DNA from: Frankiales bacterium
GTDB taxonomy: Bacteria; Actinomycetota; Actinomycetes; Mycobacteriales; SCTD01
Assembly: GCA_025464915.1 (NCBI GenBank)
Contig: JAODNF010000261.1
Location: 1 to 5,103, forward strand
Direction: 5' to 3'
DNA length: 5,103 nucleotides
Shown: positions 1 through 5,103 of the stretch, piece after piece
Layout: each line of letters starts with the position of its first letter
Position numbering within the stretch: the stretch's first letter is position 1
Notes under the pieces: generated by a model
Database searches by the model: none
Seen by the model: the letters and a program-made list of their open reading frames with translations, nothing else
What the model was told of the DNA's origin: nothing
Translations under genes and position numbers: made by a program

Positions 1-1532
1 AGCGCGTCCGCGCCCGCTTCGTCGGTGTCCTCGGCGACGAGGACGAACTCGTCGCCGCCGACGCGGGCCAGCGTGCTGCCCCGCGGTGCCGCGAGCCGCA
101 ACCGGTCGGCCGTCAGCCGCAGCGCGAGGTCGCCGGCCCGGTGACCGAGCGCCTCGTTGACCAGACCGAACCCGTCGAGGTCGCACATGAGGACGGCCAG
201 CGGTCGCTGCCGCGCGGCGGCGCGACGCAGCGCACGCGTCAGCTGCTCCTCCAGCAGCGCGCGGTTGCCGAGGCCGGTGAGGTCGTCGTGCAGCGAGCGC
301 CGGGCCAGCTCGTGCTCCGCAGTGCGCTGGCGGGTGACGTCCTCGACCTGGCCGAGCATCAGGTGGCCACCCGTGCCGTCGTCGACCCGGGCTGCGCTGA
401 CCTGGCCGATGATCCGACGCCCGTCCTTGCCGCGATAGGTCCGCTCAGCCCGCCACTGCCAGCCGCCGGTCTGGCCCGCCACGTCGAACCGCCGGTGAAG
501 GTCGGTCACCTCGTCCGGCTCCATCAGCGCCTCGAGAGCCGTGCCGACGAGCTCCTCGCGCTCGTACCCGAAGATCCGGCAGAGCTCGTCGTTGACCTCC
601 ACGAAGACGCGGTCGGTCGTGAGCAGCGCCATCCCGATGGGACTCGACATGAAGCCGGTGCGGAACCGCTCCTGGCTGACCCGCAGCTCGTGCTGGGCCG
701 ACACGTCGATGAGGAAGCCCAAGAAGCCGTTGGGCAGCCCGTCGTCGTCCCGGGTGAGCGCTGTGGTCACGAACACGGGCACGACGGTCCCGTCGGCGTG
801 GCGATAGCTCCGGTGGGCGCGTACGACCGACTCGCGGCCCGAGACGAGGTCCGCGAGGTCCTTGCGGATCCGCGCGCTGTCGGCGTCGGTGGTGAGATGC
901 AGGTCAGCGGCCCGCAGCCCGAGGACGCGGTGGAGCGGCTGGCCGACGATCCGGCAGAACTCCTGGTTCGCGTCCGTCACGACGCCGTTGAGCTCGGTGC
1001 GGGCATAGCCGACGGGCAGGGACTCGAGCGCCGTCCGGTGCTCGGATCCCGCCGCGCGCTCGGCGTCGGACCGCCCCAGCCGCGCGGCGAACTGCGCGCT
1101 GACGACGATGGCCAGCCGCTCCAGCACCTGCAGCTGGACGGGAGTCACCTCGCGTGGCTCCGTGTCGAGCACGCACAACGAGCCCAGGACGTCGCCGTCG
1201 GTGCCGCGAAGGGGGACGCCGACGTGGAACCGGATGCCGAACCGGCCGGTGACCAGAGGGTCGTCCGCGACCTCGGGCCGGGCCAGCGCGTCCTCCGTGA
1301 TGACGGTCGCACGGCTGCGCACCACCATCTCGCAGAACGAGGAGGCGGGGCTGACCGACGCGACGCTCGCGCCGTGCCTGCCCTTGACCCACTCCAGCTC
1401 GTCGTCGAGCACGCTGACGAACGCGTAGGGAGCGGCGCAGACCAGGGCGGCAGCCGCGGCGACGGCGTCGAGTCCCGGATCCCGCGCCGGGCCGCCCAGC
1501 CCGTACCGGGCGAGTAGTCGGCCTCGCATCAT
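1..1532 (-). CDS. GAF-PAS-PAS-GGDEF putative diguanylate cyclase (C-terminus beyond left window edge)
   Basis: A GGDEF enzyme condenses two GTP into cyclic di-GMP in the cytoplasm; GAF and PAS domains normally supply the sensory input. The visible 510 residues show a GAF domain at about 15-150 (FVSVLDD, then PLRGTDGDVLGSLCVLDTEP), a first PAS at about 165-280 (LESLPVGYARTELNG to FLIDVSAQ), a second PAS at about 288-402 (SSPIGMALL, NDELCRIFGYEREELVG, GQVEDVTRQR) and a GGDEF domain from about 412 (DDLTGLGNRALL, then DLDGF at 451-455, GGDEF at 492-496). The signature is intact. However, the Lys of the usual FKxVND motif is Gly (FGLVNE, 455-460), and there is no RxxD inhibitory site five residues before GGDEF. 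No transmembrane segment is seen, so it is likely cytosolic. The ATG at 1532 has a good Shine-Dalgarno just upstream; a second ATG follows immediately at 1529. The frame is still open at base 1, so a further domain such as EAL cannot be excluded. Confidence 0.93.
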   Translation of the reverse strand, partial: MMRGRLLARYGLGGPARDPGLDAVAAAAALVCAAPYAFVSVLDDELEWVKGRHGASVASVSPASSFCEMVVRSRATVITEDALARPEVADDPLVTGRFGIRFHVGVPLRGTDGDVLGSLCVLDTEPREVTPVQLQVLERLAIVVSAQFAARLGRSDAERAAGSEHRTALESLPVGYARTELNGVVTDANQEFCRIVGQPLHRVLGLRAADLHLTTDADSARIRKDLADLVSGRESVVRAHRSYRHADGTVVPVFVTTALTRDDDGLPNGFLGFLIDVSAQHELRVSQERFRTGFMSSPIGMALLTTDRVFVEVNDELCRIFGYEREELVGTALEALMEPDEVTDLHRRFDVAGQTGGWQWRAERTYRGKDGRRIIGQVSAARVDDGTGGHLMLGQVEDVTRQRTAEHELARRSLHDDLTGLGNRALLEEQLTRALRRAAARQRPLAVLMCDLDGFGLVNEALGHRAGDLALRLTADRLRLAAPRGSTLARVGGDEFVLVAEDTDEAGADA

Positions 1533-1537
1533 CTGCG

Positions 1538-1546
1538 CTCCACCTC
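1538..1546 (-). promoter_or_regulatory. Shine-Dalgarno site for the GGDEF gene
   Basis: On the minus strand GAGGTGGAG lies 5 bases before the ATG at 1532. It contains a good anti-16S match (GAGGTGG) at workable spacing and supports that start over internal alternatives. Confidence 0.65.
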
Positions 1547-1602
1547 GCTGTCTGGGAGTCCGGGGTCAGAGGGCGCGAGGTGCCGAGAGCGTGCCCTTCC
1601 TG

Positions 1603-1617
1603 TGTTTCGCGCAAACA
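1603..1617. repeat. Short inverted repeat TGTTT-CGCGC-AAACA, possible operator
   Basis: Two perfect 5-base arms flank a 5-base centre, between two divergent genes and upstream of both. The size and position fit a dimeric regulator site. The arms are short and a chance occurrence is possible; no specific regulator is suggested. Confidence 0.3.
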
Positions 1618-1676
1618 GTCATGGAAGTCTCGACCGAGGCATGGCAACCCGCGTCTGCTCACGCCGCTGACCTGAA

Positions 1677-1682
1677 TACGGT
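1677..1682 (+). promoter_or_regulatory. Candidate -10 box for a leaderless amidohydrolase transcript
   Basis: TACGGT matches the actinobacterial TANNNT -10 pattern and ends exactly 6 bases before the ATG at 1689. Transcription would therefore be expected to begin at or next to the A of the start codon. No convincing Shine-Dalgarno precedes this ATG, which fits a leaderless mRNA. No good -35 is visible about 17 bases upstream. That leaderless genes are common in actinobacteria is known; the assignment here is inference. Confidence 0.4.
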
Positions 1683-1688
1683 CGGACC

Positions 1689-2554
1689 ATGGGGCTGCCG
1701 CAGGGGATCGGGATCATCGACACGATGATGGGCACCCGCGCCGGGTCGGCGGCGGCCGTCGAGCAGTACGCCTTCCTGCGGAAGTCCCTGAAGGACAGCG
1801 GTTCTCGTGCGATGGAATTCCCCGCCGGGTACCTGTTCAAGGACGTCCCGCACGAGGGCGAGGAGCCCCCGCAGGGCGCCGACCTGCTGCTGCCCGCCAT
1901 GGACCGGCACGGCGTGGAGAAGGCCCTCATCAGTGTCAGCAACCCCGAGGCGGAAGCGGCGCTGACCAGCCACCCGCAGCGGTTCCTCGCCAGCGCTGAG
2001 TCGACCCCAACACGGGCATGGAGGGGCTCCGGGAGCTCGTCCGCAAGCACGAGCAGTGGGGGCTGCGAGCGATCACCGTCTTCCCCGCCGGGCTGTCTCC
2101 TCAGGTCTCGATCGACGCCCCGCAGATGTACCCCTTCTACGCCAAGGCGATCGAGCTGGGCCTGCCGGTGTTCTGCTGCGCGGGCATCCCGGGGCCACGG
2201 GTGCCTGCAGCGCCGCAGCGGGTCGAGCTTCTCGACCAGGTCATGTACGACTTCCCGGAGCTCGTCCTGGTCACCCGGCACGGCTGCGAGCCCTGGACCG
2301 AGCTGATGGTCAAGCTGATGCTGAAGTGGCCCGGCCTGCACTACTCCACGAGCGCCTTCAGCCCGAAGCACTACCCCCAGGCGATCGTCGACTACGCCAA
2401 CACCCGTGGCGCCGACAAGGTCCTCTACGCCGGCTACTTCCCGATGGACCTGAGCCTCGAGAGGATCATGACCGAGATGCCGCAGGTCCCGTTCACCGAC
2501 GAGGTGTGGCCCAGGTTCCTGCGCGAGAACGCGATGAGGGTCCTCGGCCTGTAG
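1689..2554 (+). pseudogene. Amidohydrolase-superfamily (Amidohydro_2-like TIM-barrel) gene interrupted by a -1 frameshift
   Basis: The reading frame beginning at ATG 1689 gives 104 sensible residues up to E at 1998-2000 (IIDTMMGT, EFPAGYLFKDVP, MDRHGVEKALISVSNPE, RFLASAE). The continuation is in another frame from 2000 (VDPNTGMEGLREL, ITVFPAG, GIPGPRVP, LVTRHGCEPWTELM, STSAFSPKHYPQ, YANTRGADKVLYAGYFP) to the TAG at 2552-2554. Joined, it is a full-length protein of about 288 residues. The sequence resembles actinobacterial 'amidohydrolase family' proteins, but the usual N-terminal HxH is DTMMGT and the usual late Asp of GSDxP is replaced by YAGYFP. The substrate and reaction are therefore unknown. 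An in-frame stop at 1668-1670 rules out an earlier start. Unassisted, the first frame ends at 2304-2306 after 205 residues, with a Ser/Arg-rich out-of-frame tail. Base composition matches the neighbours. It could be a recent pseudogene or a sequencing error. Confidence 0.85.
2000..2001 (+). other. Point of frameshift: apparent one-base (G) deletion
   Basis: The sequence reads GCTGAGTCGACCCC. Adding one G (GCT GAG GTC GAC CCC) restores an uninterrupted frame reading A-E-V-D-P-N-T-G-M-E-G across the junction. No slippery heptamer of the X-XXY-YYZ type and no clear downstream structure is present, so programmed frameshifting is unlikely. The ATG at 2018 in the second frame has no Shine-Dalgarno to support independent restart. 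Confidence 0.85.
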
Positions 2555-2561
2555 GGACCGC

Positions 2562-4379
2562 TCACTCCAGCACCCGGGCGATCTGCTTCCAGTGCCAGCG
2601 CACGCCGAACGGCGTCGGATGCCCGGCGGCGTTCAGCGCGGCAGAGATCGAGTGGTGCGACGCCCCGGTCGCCGCCATCGATTCGATCAGGGTGCGAGCC
2701 TCCGCGGACAGCCCGCGCTCCAGCGGCGCGATCCGCAAGCCGTGCTGCTCCTTGAGCCGCCGCGTCTGCTGCTCGGTGCCGTGCACGCGCAGCGAGTGCG
2801 GCAGGTGCCCGCAGTGCACGACGGCGGGCAGCCGGGTCAGCGCGTCCTCGAGCTCGATGGCGCCCACCACGTCACCGGCGGCCCAACGAGCGGAGGCCAG
2901 GTCGGTCCAGACGACGGCTCCGGGGGGAACGTCCTCGAGCGCCGTCGTCGCGAGGTACCCGGGGCGCAGCGCCGCCGCCACTCCTCGCGCCGCGAGCTCC
3001 TGCTCGACCGCCACCCGGTGCGGGACGGACGCGAGCAGCACGACGGGGCCCTCCTCGCGCAGCGCCTCCTGCAGCACGTCCGCGCCCTCGGTGACGAGTG
3101 ACTCGGCGAGGTGCAGTCGGTGGTCCGGGGCCGACGAGGACAGTCCCGACAGCAGCGACGGCAGCTCCGACTCGGGGACCGCCGGGCTGAACAGGTGTCC
3201 CTGGCCGAGGCCGCAGCCGAGGGACAGCATCAGCTCCTGCTGCTCCGGGGTCTCGACGCCCTCGGCGATGACGGAGACGCCGAGGTCAGCCGCCATCGAC
3301 AGGGTGGAGCGCATCACGGCCTGCGCGCGCGGGTCGGCGCAGCGAGCCACCAGCGAGCCGTCGAGCTTGATCGCCGTGATCGGGAGCTCGAGCAGGTGAC
3401 GCAGACCGGCGTGGCCGGTGCCGAAGTCGTCGAGGGCGATCCGCATCCCCGCCTCGCGGAGCTCGGTCAGCGTCCGCACGACCACCGCCGGGTTGTCGAA
3501 CACCCCGGCCTCGGTGATCTCCAGGGCGAGGTTGGACGGCGCGAGCCGGTGCGCCTCGAGGTCGGCGAGCACGGACGAGGCGAGATCGGGCGCGGCGAGC
3601 TGGCTCGGGGACACGTTGACCGCGACGAGCAGAAGCGGCGGCACGTCGGCCCGGGCGCGCAGGTCGGCCAGGGCACGCAGCGAGGCGTGCAGGACGGACC
3701 GGCCCACCGGGCCGGACAGCCCGGACGACGCCACGTCGGGCAGGAACTCCCCCGGCGGCACGATGCCGCGCTGCGGGTGCTCCCAGCGCAGCAGCGCCTC
3801 GAGAGCACGCGGCCGGCCGTTCGACAGGTCCACCACCGGCTGGAACCAGGGCACCAGCTCGCCCTGGTCGAGCGCCACCCTCAGCCGCCGCCCGTGCGAC
3901 GACGACCCGACCAGCCGGGAGAGCTCAAGGATGTTCACGACGCTCTCGCCGAGGGTCTCAAGCGCCCGCACCTGCTCCGGCGCGAAGGACCGCGCGGCGG
4001 TGTCGGCGACGCACAGCGCACCGAGGGCGAGGCCGTCACGGCCCACCAGCGGCACGCCGGCGTAGGACCTGAGCCGTTGCCCACGCACCTGGGGATGCGC
4101 CGAGAAGCGCTCGTCCTGCTGGGCGTCCTCGACGACCAGCGGCGCGAGGTGGTCCACGACCCACGCGGAGAACGTGCCCGACCGCGGGAGCTCCGTGAGA
4201 TCGGACCCGACCGTGGCGAGGAACCTCAGCCGGTCAGCCCCGACCACCGAGACGAAGCCCTCCGGCGCGTCGCAGGCCCGCGCGGCCAGCTCGACGAGGC
4301 GGTCGAAGCCGGTGCCGGGTTCGAGCGGGTACGTCGCGAGCGACTCGAGGCGGTCGCGCTCGACAGGGTCGGGTGCCAC
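2562..4379 (-). CDS. GAF-EAL putative c-di-GMP phosphodiesterase with MEDS-like region and recombinase-type HTH tail
   Basis: EAL enzymes hydrolyse cyclic di-GMP to linear pGpG. From the GTG at 4379 the protein has 605 residues. A GAF sensor lies at about 7-155 (FDRLVELAARACDAPEGF, YAGVPLVGRDGLALGALCVAD). An EAL domain follows at about 167-412, with the expected catalytic set visible: E194 of EALLRW, N255 of NVSPSQL, E287 of EITE, D317-D318 of LDDFGTG, K338 of IKLDGS, E373 of AEGVET and Q393 of GQGHLF; it is probably active. A region at about 420-532 (EGPVVLLASVPHRVAVEQEL, ARGVAAALRPGYL) resembles MEDS sensory domains, less surely. The last 45 residues (SISAALNAAGHPTPFGVRWH, then QIARVLE) look like the Recombinase-domain helix-turn-helix of large serine recombinases, without any resolvase catalytic domain. 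Alternative starts are ATG 4424 and TTG 4463, neither with a clear Shine-Dalgarno; a stop at 4472-4470 limits extension. It converges on the amidohydrolase with a 7-base gap. Confidence 0.92.
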   Translation of the reverse strand: MAPDPVERDRLESLATYPLEPGTGFDRLVELAARACDAPEGFVSVVGADRLRFLATVGSDLTELPRSGTFSAWVVDHLAPLVVEDAQQDERFSAHPQVRGQRLRSYAGVPLVGRDGLALGALCVADTAARSFAPEQVRALETLGESVVNILELSRLVGSSSHGRRLRVALDQGELVPWFQPVVDLSNGRPRALEALLRWEHPQRGIVPPGEFLPDVASSGLSGPVGRSVLHASLRALADLRARADVPPLLLVAVNVSPSQLAAPDLASSVLADLEAHRLAPSNLALEITEAGVFDNPAVVVRTLTELREAGMRIALDDFGTGHAGLRHLLELPITAIKLDGSLVARCADPRAQAVMRSTLSMAADLGVSVIAEGVETPEQQELMLSLGCGLGQGHLFSPAVPESELPSLLSGLSSSAPDHRLHLAESLVTEGADVLQEALREEGPVVLLASVPHRVAVEQELAARGVAAALRPGYLATTALEDVPPGAVVWTDLASARWAAGDVVGAIELEDALTRLPAVVHCGHLPHSLRVHGTEQQTRRLKEQHGLRIAPLERGLSAEARTLIESMAATGASHHSISAALNAAGHPTPFGVRWHWKQIARVLE

Positions 4380-4387
4380 GTCCTGGT

Positions 4388-4394
4388 TCCTTCC
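4388..4394 (-). promoter_or_regulatory. Shine-Dalgarno deciding a GTG start for the EAL gene
   Basis: On the minus strand GGAAGGA lies 8 bases before the GTG at 4379-4377. It is the best ribosome-binding match near the 5' end of this gene and places the start immediately before the GAF domain. The ATG at 4424 is preceded by a C-rich stretch without such a match. Confidence 0.55.
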
Positions 4395-4499
4395 GGCGGG
4401 TGGATCGTCGATCAAGGGGCGCATCGACTGCCGGGGGGCACGCGGTTGAGCCAGCTGGCGCAAGACTGCTCAAAGGGACTACCCCGCCCAGGCCGGGAC

Positions 4500-4516
4500 A
4501 TCACCCGCTAATCACC
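4500..4516. repeat. Tandem direct repeat ATCACC-N5-ATCACC
   Basis: Two identical hexamers start 11 bases apart, about one helical turn, so both would face the same side of the DNA. They overlap the weak candidate EAL promoter. Regulatory meaning is inference and chance is possible. Confidence 0.3.
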
Positions 4517-4675
4517 TGGACCTCGTCAACGCGGAGGATGACCAGCGCAACGGCTCACCGCTGGACACCTTGGTCTCACCTCTGGGACATCCTTCGTCTC
4601 CCGCACCGCCCTCATCACTCCGGGCTGCCACCGCCGGGGTACCAGAGCGCCGCCCGCCCGGCACGACATCAAGGC

Positions 4676-5103
4676 ATGCGCTCCGCCCTCGCCCTGCTGC
4701 TGGTGCTCCCCGCCGCCCACAGCGCACCCTCGGCATGCGCCGCCTTCGACGCGACCACCCGCACCGATCCCCTGCTGGGCCCGGGAATCAGCCTCTCCAC
4801 GCCGTACACGGCCAACCTCGTGCCCGCGGACGCGAAGCCGACGATGATCCTCACCGGTGCCAACGGCGGGACCCTGCGCTACACCGTCACGAGGCGCAGC
4901 AAGGTCATCGCGACGGCGAGCACCACGGCCACCAGCATCGCCCTGCCTGATGCCGGGCCAGGGGCCTACCAGGTCGAGGCCACCCTGAACGGCGCCGGCA
5001 CGTGCCTGCGCTACGGCGTGGCCATGCCGGGCGCGACGCTCGACATGGACCGGCTGCCTCCCGGCCGCGACTGGGGCGGCCCGGCTCCGGCGCGCGAGGT
5101 TGC
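4676..5103 (+). CDS. Secreted protein of unknown function (C-terminus beyond right window edge)
   Basis: The first 142 residues are visible. They begin with a typical Sec signal peptide: Arg2, a hydrophobic core ALALLLVLPAA at 4-14, and small residues up to about 23 with possible cleavage after SACA or HSA. Cys21 is preceded by P-S-A rather than a proper lipobox, so a lipoprotein is unlikely. The mature part looks rich in beta strands (TMILTGANG, LRYTVTRRSKVIATA, TSIALPDAGPGAYQVEATLN, LRYGVAMPG), suggesting an Ig-like or other beta-sandwich domain. It then continues into DMDRLPPGRDWGGPAPAREV at the edge, perhaps the start of another domain. Cys110 could pair with Cys21 if that residue is retained. 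ATG 4676 is the only ATG or GTG at the 5' end of this frame; the AAGG before it is too close for a normal Shine-Dalgarno, so how translation starts is unclear. I do not recognise the family. Confidence 0.75.
   Translation, partial: MRSALALLLVLPAAHSAPSACAAFDATTRTDPLLGPGISLSTPYTANLVPADAKPTMILTGANGGTLRYTVTRRSKVIATASTTATSIALPDAGPGAYQVEATLNGAGTCLRYGVAMPGATLDMDRLPPGRDWGGPAPAREV

Larger units (their letters stand above)
1533..1688. other. Divergent intergenic region between GGDEF gene and amidohydrolase gene
   Basis: These 156 bases must hold the promoters of both flanking genes, which point away from each other. I can see a Shine-Dalgarno for the minus-strand gene, a TGTTT/AAACA inverted repeat at 1603-1617 and a leaderless-type -10 box at 1677-1682. 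On the minus strand there is also GTTT (1616-1613), 16 bases, then GGGCAC (1596-1591). That loosely resembles the GTTT-N16-GGGTAT pattern of actinobacterial SigB/SigF-type promoters, but two of the six -10 bases differ, so it is only a weak candidate for the GGDEF gene. No coding region or RNA gene was recognised. Confidence 0.5.
4380..4675. other. Divergent intergenic region between EAL gene and secreted-protein gene
   Basis: Up to 296 bases with no recognised gene, shorter if the EAL gene starts upstream at 4424 or 4463. Minus-strand TTGACG (4529-4524), an 18-base spacer and GGTGAT (4505-4500) form a weak candidate promoter for the EAL gene; only the -35 is good. The hexamer ATCACC occurs twice, at 4500-4505 and 4511-4516. 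An inverted pair CCAGCG/CGCTGG brackets an 11-base loop near 4542-4564, without a T run, so it is not a convincing terminator. No promoter for the plus-strand gene stands out. Confidence 0.4.

Noticed and set aside
141..1517. Long plus-strand open frame of 458 codons
   Set aside because: It is antisense to the GAF-PAS-PAS-GGDEF gene, whose minus-strand translation has clear domain motifs. The frame's composition (rich in R, A, V, D, Q) is typical of a GC-driven shadow.
1621..1728. Short upstream ORF of 35 codons before the amidohydrolase
   Set aside because: No ribosome-binding site, no recognisable peptide, and it overlaps the proposed -10 box and the gene start in another frame.
1996..2020. 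Programmed -1 ribosomal frameshift in the amidohydrolase gene
   Set aside because: There is no slippery heptamer at the junction and no obvious stimulatory structure; a one-base loss explains the data more simply.
1619..2371. Minus-strand frame of 250 codons under the amidohydrolase gene
   Set aside because: It is antisense to strongly family-like plus-strand protein sequence and has no motif of its own.
2056..3399. Plus-strand frame of 447 codons spanning the amidohydrolase end and the EAL gene
   Set aside because: It crosses a real stop and two genes on opposite strands, and its translation is Arg/Ser-rich without domain signatures.
4469..4498. SigD/FliA-like promoter (CTCAAAG ... GCCGGGA) on the plus strand
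   Set aside because: The spacing between TCAA and GCCG is 18 bases rather than about 15, and the -10 half matches poorly.
3111..4511. Plus-strand open frame of 466 codons opposite the EAL gene
   Set aside because: It has no recognisable motifs and is His/Arg/Gln-rich low-complexity sequence opposite a well-supported EAL gene.
4542..4564. CCAGCG/CGCTGG hairpin as a terminator
   Set aside because: It has a six-base stem with an 11-base loop and no following T run, and it lies between divergent genes where no terminator is needed.
4526..4736. Minus-strand frames upstream of the secreted-protein gene
   Set aside because: They overlap the signal-peptide coding region on the other strand, have no ribosome-binding site and no family resemblance.

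Overview
The window is very GC-rich, with G or C in most third codon positions and long spurious antisense frames. This suggests a high-GC actinobacterium that uses cyclic di-GMP signalling; no finer taxonomic claim is supported. There are no RNA genes, mobile elements, CRISPR arrays or long repeats.

Layout from left to right. (1) Minus strand, 1-1532: the N-terminal 510 residues of a GAF-PAS-PAS-GGDEF protein, a putative diguanylate cyclase cut off by the left window edge just after its GGDEF motif. (2) 1533-1688: a divergent intergenic region with a Shine-Dalgarno site for gene 1, a 15-bp inverted repeat and a likely leaderless promoter for the next gene. (3) Plus strand, 1689-2554: an amidohydrolase-superfamily (TIM-barrel) gene split into two frames by what looks like one missing base at about 2000. 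(4) Minus strand, 2562 to about 4379: a complete GAF-EAL protein, a putative c-di-GMP phosphodiesterase. It has an unusual C-terminus, a MEDS-like region followed by a helix-turn-helix tail like that of large serine recombinases. Its stop codon faces the amidohydrolase stop only 7 bases away. (5) About 4380-4675: a second divergent intergenic region. (6) Plus strand, 4676 to the right edge: the start of a secreted protein of unknown function.

The GGDEF and EAL proteins lie on the same strand, have related GAF sensor modules and would make and degrade the same second messenger. They are separated by the oppositely oriented amidohydrolase gene, so they are probably transcribed separately. Three points deserve a second look: the recombinase-like DNA-binding tail on a phosphodiesterase that looks catalytically intact, the single-base frameshift in an otherwise well-preserved gene whose family also lacks the usual metal ligands, and the Lys-to-Gly change in the nucleotide-binding motif of the GGDEF domain.
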